64,000 nucleotides of DNA, from positions 116,880 to 180,879 of the forward strand of contig CACYZT010000003.1 of NCBI GenBank assembly GCA_902778935.1. Direction: 5' to 3'. Each line of letters begins with the position of its first letter. The first letter of the stretch is position 1. This stretch comes from an uncultured Bacteroidales bacterium. Its GTDB lineage: Bacteria > Bacteroidota > Bacteroidia > Bacteroidales > Paludibacteraceae. The notes below the pieces were generated by a model that saw only the letters and a list, made by a program, of their open reading frames with translations, was not told where the DNA came from and ran no database searches. Shown here in pieces: positions 18,286 to 26,569 of the stretch. Position numbers and translations under genes: made by a program.

Positions 18286-19992
18286 CTATTTATCGTGCTT
18301 GTGTTCGTACAAAGCTTCCTCTACATTGATGATGTAATCGCCCATCTTCTCAAGTTCGAGGATGATATCCATGTAGTTGACGCCGACGGAGTAATCGTAT
18401 TCTTTCTCGGTAACGCTGAGCATATTCTGATTCTTGAGCTCATCGCGGAAGTTGTTGATTTCGTTCTCCATGTTGGTCATCTCGAAGAACTCGTCCTTTG
18501 TGATATTGACATGCTCGAGTGCATCCACCATCTTCGCTTGCGCCGCCGTCAGCAGATACATCATCTGCTCTACGTTTTTCTCCTGCGCCTCGGTAAACCG
18601 GATATTACTATCATGCTTATGACGGATGTAACGCGAGAGATTGTAGTTCGCATCGCCGACGGACTCCAGTTCGCTGACGATACGGAGCATCTTGTGTACC
18701 TCGTGCTTGGATTGGTCGGACAGACGACCATCGGCTACTTGGTTCAAGTACTGTGCAATCTCGTACTCCATTCGGTCGCATATTCCTTCGTATTTCTCGA
18801 TACGGCTGAAAATCTTCGTGAACTGTGTGTTGTCCTGCTCGTAGAACAAGTCATGAACCATTCCAATCATCCTCTGCGCACGAACACCGAACAGATGCAC
18901 CTCTTTCCATGCCTGCAGGATAGAAAGCTCGGATGTGGACATAAGACCACCTGAGATGAACTTGAGCTGGCTGTCCGTATCCTTTTGTTCGGGCTTGGAC
19001 GGAATAATCCAGCAGACGAGTTTCTCCAGCATCGGAATGAATCCGATGAGAATACAAGTATTGAGTACGTTAAAGGACGTGTGGAACGTAGCCAGGATAG
19101 CATTCAGTTTGTCCGGCGACACATCAGAGGGCACGCCCGGAACGAAGTCCACACCCCATACACGGCAAACGGTACCCACGAACCAGCGGAAGATACAGAG
19201 CACCCAGATGACGCCGAAGAGGTTGAATACCAAGTGTGCCATGGCAGCACGTCTGGCTTGCACGGAGGCGGAGAGAGCCACGATATTCGAAGTGATGGTC
19301 GTACCGATATTCTCTCCAAGGACGAGCGAAATACCCATATCGATTGGCAACACGTGTGTCGAGCAGAGCGTCATAGTAATCGCCATGATAGCAGCCGAAG
19401 ACTGGACAGCAAAAGTCAATATACCGCCAACGAGCAGGTAGAGGAAATAACTGCCATAGCCCCAACTGGATGTTGCTGTAAAGAAATTACGAACGGGCTC
19501 CATCTGGTCGAGATGCATCTCGGTTGCGTTGATTTTCAAGGTGGTAAGACCGAGCAGCAAGAGCGAGAGGCCCATGAGGAAGTCACCGAGGTTAGCGTTC
19601 TTTTTCGTGTATATGAGTGCGACCGCCAGCACAATCGCCGTATAGACGACGAGTCGCAAATCGAACGAACCACCGCCCAAGACCATAATCCAAGCGGTAA
19701 AAGTCGTACCGATGTTGGCTCCCATGATGACAGAGATAGCTTGCGCCAACGAGAGGATACCGGCAGACACGAAGCTGACGGTCATGACGGTTGTTGCCGT
19801 GGATGACTGAACGGCAGCTGTAATAAATGCGCCCGTAAGAACACCGGAGAAGCGATTGGTGGTCATCGTACCGAGTATATTACTCAGTTTGCTACCTGCC
19901 ATCTTCTGCAGGCCTTCGGACATCACTTTCAGTCCGTACATCAACATCGCGACGGAACCGATAAGCGTGATAATTTGTAATACCAAATTCAT
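18286..19992 (-). CDS. Na/Pi cotransporter family protein with PhoU-like C-terminus
   Basis: 568 aa. The N-terminal half has two inverted repeats of the Na/Pi-cotransporter family, with QSSTATTVMTVSFV and a second QSSAAIMAITMTL; the QSS motifs form the phosphate and sodium site. About eight membrane segments run to about residue 315. The C-terminal third is a soluble helical PhoU-like domain. It probably imports phosphate or regulates its uptake at the inner membrane. It lies 29 bp downstream of the PEP/pyruvate-binding gene on the same strand. Confidence 0.9.
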   Translation of the reverse strand: MNLVLQIITLIGSVAMLMYGLKVMSEGLQKMAGSKLSNILGTMTTNRFSGVLTGAFITAAVQSSTATTVMTVSFVSAGILSLAQAISVIMGANIGTTFTAWIMVLGGGSFDLRLVVYTAIVLAVALIYTKKNANLGDFLMGLSLLLLGLTTLKINATEMHLDQMEPVRNFFTATSSWGYGSYFLYLLVGGILTFAVQSSAAIMAITMTLCSTHVLPIDMGISLVLGENIGTTITSNIVALSASVQARRAAMAHLVFNLFGVIWVLCIFRWFVGTVCRVWGVDFVPGVPSDVSPDKLNAILATFHTSFNVLNTCILIGFIPMLEKLVCWIIPSKPEQKDTDSQLKFISGGLMSTSELSILQAWKEVHLFGVRAQRMIGMVHDLFYEQDNTQFTKIFSRIEKYEGICDRMEYEIAQYLNQVADGRLSDQSKHEVHKMLRIVSELESVGDANYNLSRYIRHKHDSNIRFTEAQEKNVEQMMYLLTAAQAKMVDALEHVNITKDEFFEMTNMENEINNFRDELKNQNMLSVTEKEYDYSVGVNYMDIILELEKMGDYIINVEEALYEHKHDK

Positions 19993-20021
19993 GGTCGATT
20001 AACGATTTACGATTAAACGAT

Positions 20022-22955
20022 TTATTGTTTGATTAGTGCTTTATTGTTATAGCCATCGATATACATCTCCAGCGGTTTGTCAAGCCTTATATGACGTACC
20101 AATTCCGTTTCCTCGATGGCGGGCATGGCATCCAATGCCTCTATATCCAACATGTCGTCCGGTCTTGACCAAGAGTCAATATTTATATATCCGACGTTGA
20201 AGGAAGTGAGGTTCTGGAAGAAGTGCGAACCCTGCGAAGGCTCGATTCGGAAGTCCTCCAAGCAACATTCGGCTATCGCTTTTGCCTCGCTAATATCGCT
20301 CCATGCGACCGGAACGCCGAGGGACGAGATCTGCGAACCCCAACGTCCGTAACCGATAAGCAGGTACTGCCGTCCTTCGGTACGCAGACGATTGTTCCAC
20401 TGACGGATAGTATCCGCCATCTCGCGCGTGCGCAATATATCAAAGGTGTCGCGGCGCAAGTAGATGATATCGCACACATCATCGATTTGTCCCACGCCGA
20501 GGGCATTGCCGGAACGGAGCAACGCATTCGAGTCATCGATAGCACTCCAGTTCACATTCGCCGTCAGCGAGTCGGCAGAAATCGGACGTATCTGCAGAAC
20601 ATGGAATATCTGCGGGTTGCGCTCAAGATTGACTGCAAACTCTATCTCTATCGGGGCTTTGATTTCCTGCTGCGCTATGTCGAGCAGCGTACGGATGATA
20701 TCCGTAAGCGGGAAGGTGTTAAACTTGAGTTGCGGGGCAAAGGTGACGATACGTGGTCCGTCGGGATAACAGGAATCGACGATACGCATGTTCTCGCGGT
20801 CGTAGGTAGAAGCGATGAGTTTGAGGCTCGCGAACTTGCCACATTCGTGAATAGGAATGCGCTCAAGGTTGACGGCATCATCGATGGAAGTCTTGAACCG
20901 CTCCGGATTAAGCGAGAGCGCGAGCATCGACTGCTGTGTCTCGCGCATGGCAAGTTCGACGGTCGAAGTCTGCAGCACATTCTTCGGATACTTCGGGCTG
21001 AAACGGAGCACCGGTTCTCCATCGACCACCACTTTGCCCAGACCGTAAGCAATCTTAACAATGCCGTCTTCGGGTTTCTCCTTGCCGACCGGATAGAAAT
21101 TGATGCTTCGTGCCACACCGGAGATGACGGGGAAGTAATAATTGCCTTCGGGTTCACCGCACACTTCCTGCAGCACAATTGCCATTTTCTCTTCTCCGGG
21201 CACATTGCCTGTCGAAACGATGTATCCACGCGAAGCGGCGAAATAGACGGAGGCATAGACGGACTTGACTGCCTTGCTGAGCATTCGTAGTTCCTGGTCT
21301 TCGTTCTCCGTATTGGGTATCATATAGGTGCTATAGACACCGGCAAAAGGCTGATAATAAGAGTCTTCGAGCTTCGAGGACGAACGCACGGCAATCGGTT
21401 TATGCGTGACGTGAATGAATGCCTTGAGGGCATCGCGGAGCTCCAGCGGCAACATCGCCGACACAAACTCCGAGAGTATCTCATCGTCCGTCAGGTCGGC
21501 GTTGATGACATATTGGAGTCCGTTGTCATGGATGAATTGGTCGAAATAATCTGTGGTAATAACCATCGTACGAGGCACAAAGACGCGTACGTCCTGCCAT
21601 TTGTCGTACAGCTCATGTTTCTGCAGCATGTGGTTAAGGAAAGCGAGTCCTCTACCCTTTCCGCCCATCGGTCCGCTTCCACAACGGCAGAACCAGATCG
21701 TGTCGTTGTAGGTCTCCGGCGCATAACGGGCTACCACGCCCAAAGCCTGGTGGATACGATAATCGTGGATAAGACGGATATTCATCTGCCGCACGTTCTC
21801 GATATCCATGTCGTCATGGATTTGCAAGGCGCTGACTGCTCGACCGATGGTGAACAGACCGCGCGCAAAGAGCCATTTGGAGAGATAGTTGTTATCACTC
21901 AATCGCCGGAAGGCAGTAGGCGAAATGGTTGAAATGATACGCTCGAAGCCCTCGAGGTCGCTTGCGCGGTCTATCTCTCGTCCTGTTTTTGGGTCACGGG
22001 CGATGAAATCGCCGAAACCGAACTCACTCTCGATGTATTCACTCACTTCCTGGGTGAGCGTCTTCGATTGCTTGATGACAAATCCCACTTTGAGTTTGTT
22101 CGCCATCTGCCGCATCGATTCCTGGGACGACTGCATGAGGAATGGCATGGTCGGGTTCTCCTCGCGGATAAGACGGCAAAGCTCAATACCTGCATCCAGT
22201 TGCTCGGCACTCGCGGGTTCGCCTTTGTGGCGCACGAAGCCGATATCGGATATCACGCCTATCATATTAGAGCCGAACCGGCGGTACAACTCCACGGCTT
22301 CGTCATAGCAGGTAGCCATGAGCACTTTCGGTCGTGCGCGCTTACGGAGCAACTGCTGTTTCTCGTTGAGCGCATCGCGGATAGCCATCGTATTCTGCTG
22401 CAAGACGAGTTTGTAGAGCAGCGGAAGGTAAGTGGAATAGTACCGCACGGAGTCCTCGACGAGCAGAATAGCCCGCACGCCCTCCTGGAGGATGTCGTTC
22501 TCGGCATTTAGGCGGTCCTCTATGAGTTTGATGATAGCAATAATAAGGTCGGTGGAGTTATTCCAGTTAAAGAGGTAATCGATAGCCGACTTATCCTGCT
22601 TCTCGATACGATGATAGACCTCTTTACTGAAGGAAGAAAGGAGCACAATCGGACAATCGGGCAAGGCCTGCTTGGTCTCGGCTGCGAACTCCCATACTTC
22701 GTTTCCTCCGGCGCTATAGACGAGGATGATGAGGTCAAACGACTCGTTCTGCGCTTTCGCATCCTCGATGATCGAGTGTGCCTCGGTGGTTGTCTCGGCG
22801 CGCGTGATAGCGGGCGGGTTACTAAGGTTGAGCTCCAGATACTCCTGCGCTATCTGCACGTCGATACGACCATCCTCCTCGAGTGCAAAACTGTCATAGT
22901 TATTGCACACAAGGAGAATGCGCCGCACGCGCTTTGACATCAAGTCATTTACCAT
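20022..22955 (-). CDS. Large protein with receiver-like domains and PEP/pyruvate-binding (PPDK-N) domain
   Basis: 977 aa. Two receiver-like alpha/beta segments sit at the N-terminus: about residues 8-130, starting RRILLVCNNYDSF, and about 160-310, starting AILLVEDSVRYY with VISDIGF. The middle and C-terminal parts contain a pyruvate phosphate dikinase N-terminal ATP-grasp domain: GSGPMGGKGRGLAFL, then PIAVRSSSKLEDSYYQPFAGVYSTY. No PEP-utilising His swivel domain or C-terminal barrel is visible, so it is not a complete PEP synthase; a phosphotransfer or sensing role is inference. It lies between gdhA and the Na/Pi gene in one run. Translation may start at Met6. Confidence 0.8.
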   Translation of the reverse strand: MVNDLMSKRVRRILLVCNNYDSFALEEDGRIDVQIAQEYLELNLSNPPAITRAETTTEAHSIIEDAKAQNESFDLIILVYSAGGNEVWEFAAETKQALPDCPIVLLSSFSKEVYHRIEKQDKSAIDYLFNWNNSTDLIIAIIKLIEDRLNAENDILQEGVRAILLVEDSVRYYSTYLPLLYKLVLQQNTMAIRDALNEKQQLLRKRARPKVLMATCYDEAVELYRRFGSNMIGVISDIGFVRHKGEPASAEQLDAGIELCRLIREENPTMPFLMQSSQESMRQMANKLKVGFVIKQSKTLTQEVSEYIESEFGFGDFIARDPKTGREIDRASDLEGFERIISTISPTAFRRLSDNNYLSKWLFARGLFTIGRAVSALQIHDDMDIENVRQMNIRLIHDYRIHQALGVVARYAPETYNDTIWFCRCGSGPMGGKGRGLAFLNHMLQKHELYDKWQDVRVFVPRTMVITTDYFDQFIHDNGLQYVINADLTDDEILSEFVSAMLPLELRDALKAFIHVTHKPIAVRSSSKLEDSYYQPFAGVYSTYMIPNTENEDQELRMLSKAVKSVYASVYFAASRGYIVSTGNVPGEEKMAIVLQEVCGEPEGNYYFPVISGVARSINFYPVGKEKPEDGIVKIAYGLGKVVVDGEPVLRFSPKYPKNVLQTSTVELAMRETQQSMLALSLNPERFKTSIDDAVNLERIPIHECGKFASLKLIASTYDRENMRIVDSCYPDGPRIVTFAPQLKFNTFPLTDIIRTLLDIAQQEIKAPIEIEFAVNLERNPQIFHVLQIRPISADSLTANVNWSAIDDSNALLRSGNALGVGQIDDVCDIIYLRRDTFDILRTREMADTIRQWNNRLRTEGRQYLLIGYGRWGSQISSLGVPVAWSDISEAKAIAECCLEDFRIEPSQGSHFFQNLTSFNVGYINIDSWSRPDDMLDIEALDAMPAIEETELVRHIRLDKPLEMYIDGYNNKALIKQ

Positions 22956-22984
22956 TTAGCATTTACTATTTACCATTTGAACAT

Positions 22985-24340
22985 TTAGACTAAGCCTTGT
23001 TCTACCATCGCGTTGGCTACTTTCATGAAGCCGGCGATGTTAGCACCTTTGACATAGTTGATATAGCCGTCTTCCTCTGTACCGTATTTGAGGCAGGCAG
23101 CATGAATATCGGCCATGATGGTACGCAAACGCGCGTCCACTTCTTCGGATGTCCATTTGAGGCGCATGGAGTTCTGCGTCATCTCCAGACCGCTGGTAGC
23201 TACACCGCCGGCATTGGACGCCTTACCCGGGCTATAGAGGATTTTGGCGTTTTGGAAGACGGTGATTGCTTCGGGTGTCGAAGGCATGTTCGCACCTTCG
23301 GTCACGCAGAAACAGCCGTTCTTAATCAGGTTCTCTGCGTCCGCTTTCTCTATCTCGTTCTGCGTAGCGCAAGGCATGGCGATGTCGCACGCAATCTTCC
23401 ACGGACGTTCGCCGGCGAAATACTGGGCCTGCGGATATTTGTTGACGTACTCTTTGATACGACCGCGGCGGATGTTCTTCAGCTCGAAGATATAGTTCAT
23501 CTTCTCTTCGTTGAGTCCTTCTGCATCGTAGATGAAGCCGTCGGAATCGCTGAGCGTGAGCACTTTGGCGCCAAGACGCATCGCTTTCTGCGCCGCGAAC
23601 TGCGCTACGTTGCCGGCTCCAGAGATACAAACTCTCTTGCCCTCAAACGATTGTCCGCGCGTCGCCAACATCGCTTCTGCGAAATAGCAAGCGCCGTAAC
23701 CGGTAGCCTCGGGACGCATGAGCGAACCACCCCACAACTGTCCTTTGCCGGTCAGCGTACCCGTGAACTCGTCACGAAGACGTTTGTACTGACCGAAGAG
23801 GAAGCCTATCTCACGACCGCCCACGCCGATGTCACCGGCAGGCACATCCGTGTCCGCGCCTATATGACGCTGCAGCTCAGTCATGAAACTCTGGCAAAAA
23901 CGCATCACCTCTGCGTCCGATTTACCGCGCGGAGAGAAGTCCGAACCGCCCTTGGCACCGCCCATAGGCAGCGTGGTAAGCGCATTCTTGAATGTCTGCT
24001 CGAAAGCAAGGAACTTCATGATAGAGAGGTTCACGCTTGCGTGGAAACGAATACCGCCTTTGTACGGACCGATGGCGCTGTTCATCTGCACGCGGAAACC
24101 GCGGTTGATTTGCACTTCGCCCTGGTCGTCCATCCAAGGTACGCGGAACATGATGACGCGCTCCGGCTCCACGATACGCTCCATTATTTTTTGCTCCAGC
24201 AGATACGGATACGCCATAATCATCGGCGCAACCGATTCTACAACTTCTTTAACTGCCTGGTGAAACTCACTCTCACCGGGGTTCTTGCGGATTAGTTCGG
24301 CCATAAAGCCGTCCACATATGCTTGCGTTTGCTTGTCCAT
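22985..24340 (-). CDS. gdhA: Glutamate dehydrogenase (NADP-type, hexameric)
   Basis: 451 aa; interconverts 2-oxoglutarate plus ammonia and glutamate. Family motifs are YKGGIRFHASVNLSIMKFLAFEQ, GGAKGGSDFSPRGKSDAEVMRFC (catalytic Lys region), DVPAGDIGVGGREIGFLFGQYK, the Rossmann loop ISGAGNVAQFAAQKA and EGANMPSTPEA. Met at 24340 is chosen: it starts the conserved domain and lies downstream of a promoter at 24400. A longer frame to 24442 would cross that promoter. Confidence 0.96.
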   Translation of the reverse strand: MDKQTQAYVDGFMAELIRKNPGESEFHQAVKEVVESVAPMIMAYPYLLEQKIMERIVEPERVIMFRVPWMDDQGEVQINRGFRVQMNSAIGPYKGGIRFHASVNLSIMKFLAFEQTFKNALTTLPMGGAKGGSDFSPRGKSDAEVMRFCQSFMTELQRHIGADTDVPAGDIGVGGREIGFLFGQYKRLRDEFTGTLTGKGQLWGGSLMRPEATGYGACYFAEAMLATRGQSFEGKRVCISGAGNVAQFAAQKAMRLGAKVLTLSDSDGFIYDAEGLNEEKMNYIFELKNIRRGRIKEYVNKYPQAQYFAGERPWKIACDIAMPCATQNEIEKADAENLIKNGCFCVTEGANMPSTPEAITVFQNAKILYSPGKASNAGGVATSGLEMTQNSMRLKWTSEEVDARLRTIMADIHAACLKYGTEEDGYINYVKGANIAGFMKVANAMVEQGLV

Positions 24341-24399
24341 AAATATTGTGATTGTTGATGTTAGTGGTTTGAATTTCGATTTTCGAATCAAATCGGCTA

Positions 24400-24407
24400 C
24401 AAAATTA
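24400..24407 (-). promoter_or_regulatory. gdhA promoter -7 element
   Basis: TAATTTTG on the minus strand, preceded by an A-rich tract and CTTGCATAAGTGC at the -33 position. It lies about 60 nt before the gdhA ATG. Confidence 0.65.
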
Positions 24408-24503
24408 CAACTTTTTTTGCACTTATGCAAGCGTGCGCGCAATTTTTTTTGGAATAAAATGAAAAATGTAAGATAAATTTTTCAACAAGGGCAAATGGCA
24501 CCC

Positions 24504-24923
24504 TTAAAAGGAGTCGTCGTAACCGGCCGACCGCTCGTTGACATAAATCAAAACGGCGTCATAGAACGGATAATCCTTGTATTCGATAGCGAAGGTAACC
24601 TCAACGGGACAATCGTTCGCCATCTGAATACCGATGCGATAACCGCGTCTGAGGTCATTGGCATTGGAATCGGTATCGTCATAGCCCTTGAGCGTATATT
24701 CGCCGAACAAGGCTTTGACCGAATTGTCTTCGTTGAGATAGACGACGCGGCATTTGAGTTCAGGCAGCGAAGTATGATTGATGACTCGAATCTGGTTATA
24801 CCGCTCTTCAGGACCGCCGACGGTAAAAGCCATTTTGTTTTTTCCGGTTACCTGGATGTCGTCCTGCGCCATCAATCCTGCGGCCATCATCACCGCCGCC
24901 ACAAAAAAGAATAATCGTTTCAT
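24504..24923 (-). CDS. Small secreted protein of unknown function
   Basis: 139 aa. The N-terminus is a clear signal peptide (RLFFFVAAVMMAAGLMAQ). The mature part is beta-rich, with NQIRVINHTSLPELKCRVVYL and an acidic-aromatic pattern, and might be a small immunoglobulin-like or jelly-roll fold; no family was recognised. It has its own promoter (24961-24968) and no close neighbour on its strand, so context gives no function. Confidence 0.7.
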   Translation of the reverse strand: MKRLFFFVAAVMMAAGLMAQDDIQVTGKNKMAFTVGGPEERYNQIRVINHTSLPELKCRVVYLNEDNSVKALFGEYTLKGYDDTDSNANDLRRGYRIGIQMANDCPVEVTFAIEYKDYPFYDAVLIYVNERSAGYDDSF

Positions 24924-24960
24924 GTTATGTTGATTTTAGGATTACACACTAATCAAGATG

Positions 24961-24968
24961 CAAAGGTA
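24961..24968 (-). promoter_or_regulatory. Promoter -7 element of the small secreted protein gene
   Basis: TACCTTTG on the minus strand inside the extended local consensus GCAGTACCTTTGCAT, with CTTGCATATTTGCAA at the -33 position. Confidence 0.75.
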
Positions 24969-25060
24969 CTGCTTTTTTTGCAAATATGCAAGAAAAAGCG
25001 CATTTTTTCGTAATTATGCTGATTTGAAGGTTATCAGGGTCCTTGCTCGGATGATGCGTT

Positions 25061-25076
25061 TGGCACGATTTTTGCA
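25061..25076 (+). promoter_or_regulatory. Sigma-54 type -24/-12 promoter without an obvious gene
   Basis: TGGCACGATTTTTGCA has the invariant GG-N10-GC spacing (GG 25062-25063, GC 25074-25075) and matches the sigma-54 consensus TGGCACG-N4-TTGCA completely. The next plus-strand gene, at 25555, has its own TAnnTTTG promoter. Confidence 0.6.
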
Positions 25077-25101
25077 TGTATATGATATAAAGTTTCTTTG
25101 G

Positions 25102-25118
25102 TCTGCCATTTTGGCAGA
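25102..25118. promoter_or_regulatory. Palindrome downstream of the sigma-54 site
   Basis: Perfect 7-bp arms, TCTGCCA and TGGCAGA, separated by TTT. A near-identical 17-bp sequence lies just upstream of groES (44328-44344), so this is likely a binding site for a shared regulator. Confidence 0.45.
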
Positions 25119-25169
25119 TTAGGCTATCTATCTCAGTCTAAGATTGGCTAAATATCCCGAAAACAACAA

Positions 25170-25213
25170 GTGAATAACCCGTGAATCACCCGACAATCAC
25201 CCGTGAATCACCC
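25170..25213. repeat. Four tandem 11-bp repeats
   Basis: Units GTGAATAACCC, GTGAATCACCC, GACAATCACCC and GTGAATCACCC run head to tail, followed by GTG. The function is unknown; they lie within any transcript started at the sigma-54 site. Confidence 0.8.
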
Positions 25214-25216
25214 GTG

Positions 25217-25471
25217 TTTTGGTAGAAAAAACATCGAGAAAAGAGTCATGGAACTCCGATGCAATATTGAGGGGAATTCGAGTTTTTTTCGATGGAATTT
25301 TGAGAGTAGGAAATGTTATAATTTATGTACTCAACGAATAAAGGCAAATGGGCGAAAGGAAACCGGCAACACAAGCAGGAGTAATAACTAAGAACGTGCG
25401 CGAATAATTACCGTGATAATCCAGGAAAAGGCTATAATCAATAAAAATTCTGCCCCTGCGGTTACTTTTTG
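25217..25471. other. Non-coding stretch with nothing recognised
   Basis: AT-rich sequence between the 11-bp repeats and the WYL promoter. Short open frames exist, the longest about 60 codons, but they show no plausible protein character. No hairpin with a T tract was seen. Confidence 0.5.
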
Positions 25472-25532
25472 CACAAAAATGTTAGATTTTGTGTAATAAA
25501 CTTGCATAATTGAATAAAAAGTAGTACCTTTG
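25472..25532 (+). promoter_or_regulatory. Promoter and possible operator of the WYL regulator gene
   Basis: TACCTTTG at 25525-25532 is the -7 element, with TTGCAT at 25502 as the -33 element. Upstream is an inverted repeat with arms CACAAAA (25472-25478) and TTTTGTG (25487-25493), a candidate autoregulatory site. Confidence 0.55.
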
Positions 25533-25554
25533 CACTGTCAAAACAAGAATCTAT

Positions 25555-26544
25555 ATGCCTGTAACAAAACAAAAACTCATACGACATTATGCATTGGACC
25601 GCTGTTTGCGAAATCAAACACGGCGGTATTATATTGAGGATTTGTTGGCAGAATGCAATAAAGCGCTGGAAGCGAAGGATTGTCCGCCTATCAGTTTGCG
25701 GACAATCAAAAATGACATAAATGAGTTTGAGACCTTGTATAATACGGATATTGCGCACATTCCCGATAGTCATGGTCGTATGTATTACCGCTATGAAGAT
25801 CCGAAATTCAGCTTGCAACAATCGGTTTTATCAGATGATGAGGTGGCTAAATTGAAAGATACGCTTCTGATGCTTAGTCGCCTCAAGGGTCTTCCGCAAT
25901 TCGAGTGGATGACCGAGTTGGTCACCAAGATAGAAGCCAAACTTCATCTGGATGCGCATACCGAATCGGTTATTGGTTTTGAAGCGAACGAGTATCTGCA
26001 AGGATTAGAATATCTCGAACCCCTATTTGACTATATCAGCAATCAACAGACGATAGACATTACTTATCAGCCTTACGACAAACCCGCTTTCGTTTGTACT
26101 ATTCATCCGTATTATATCAAGCAGCACAACTCGCGATGGTTTTTGCTTGCCATGAATAATCAGACGCAGAAGATTATGCTTCTGGCGTTAGACCGCATAC
26201 AAGACATACACCTTTCTAATATCGTGTATGTGCCCGCGGAAATAGATTTCGCAGAGTATTTCGATGATGTCATCGGAGTAACTATTCCGCAGGATGTAGA
26301 ACCGGAACATATACTCCTGCGTTTCTCGCCTCATCGTCTGCCGTATGTACTCTCCAAGCCTTTGCATCACTCGCAGAAGATTAAAGACAAGGAGCAAGGC
26401 ATTATTGAGATAACCGTCATTCCAAACCGCGAACTGGAAGCACAACTCCTTTGGTTCGGAGATGATGTAGAAGTGCTGCAACCGGAAACACTACGCAAAC
26501 AAATTGCAGAAAAAATCACAAAAATGCATAAATTATACAATTAA
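25555..26544 (+). CDS. WYL-domain transcriptional regulator
   Basis: 329 aa. The N-terminal winged helix (about 5-65) includes YYIEDLLAECNKAL and ISLRTIKNDINEFE. The WYL domain (about 155-225) has ITYQPYDKPAFVCTIHPYYIK followed by SRWFLLAMN, where WFL replaces the usual WYL triad. A C-terminal WCX segment (about 275-329) has NRELEAQLLWFGDDVEVLQP. WYL proteins act as ligand-responsive repressors or activators and often control phage-defence loci. It heads the AT-rich island, and its C-terminal codons lie just before the nuclease gene. It is the best candidate to bind the TTGTGCAA repeats downstream; that is inference. Confidence 0.88.
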   Translation: MPVTKQKLIRHYALDRCLRNQTRRYYIEDLLAECNKALEAKDCPPISLRTIKNDINEFETLYNTDIAHIPDSHGRMYYRYEDPKFSLQQSVLSDDEVAKLKDTLLMLSRLKGLPQFEWMTELVTKIEAKLHLDAHTESVIGFEANEYLQGLEYLEPLFDYISNQQTIDITYQPYDKPAFVCTIHPYYIKQHNSRWFLLAMNNQTQKIMLLALDRIQDIHLSNIVYVPAEIDFAEYFDDVIGVTIPQDVEPEHILLRFSPHRLPYVLSKPLHHSQKIKDKEQGIIEITVIPNRELEAQLLWFGDDVEVLQPETLRKQIAEKITKMHKLYN

Positions 26545-26569
26545 AAGTACATTCAATATCCATAATTAT

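Noticed and set aside
25203-25391. 62-codon plus-strand frame after the orphan sigma-54 promoter
   Set aside because: It begins inside the 11-bp repeats and shows no signal, domain or ribosome site; kept only as a remote option for the orphan transcript.
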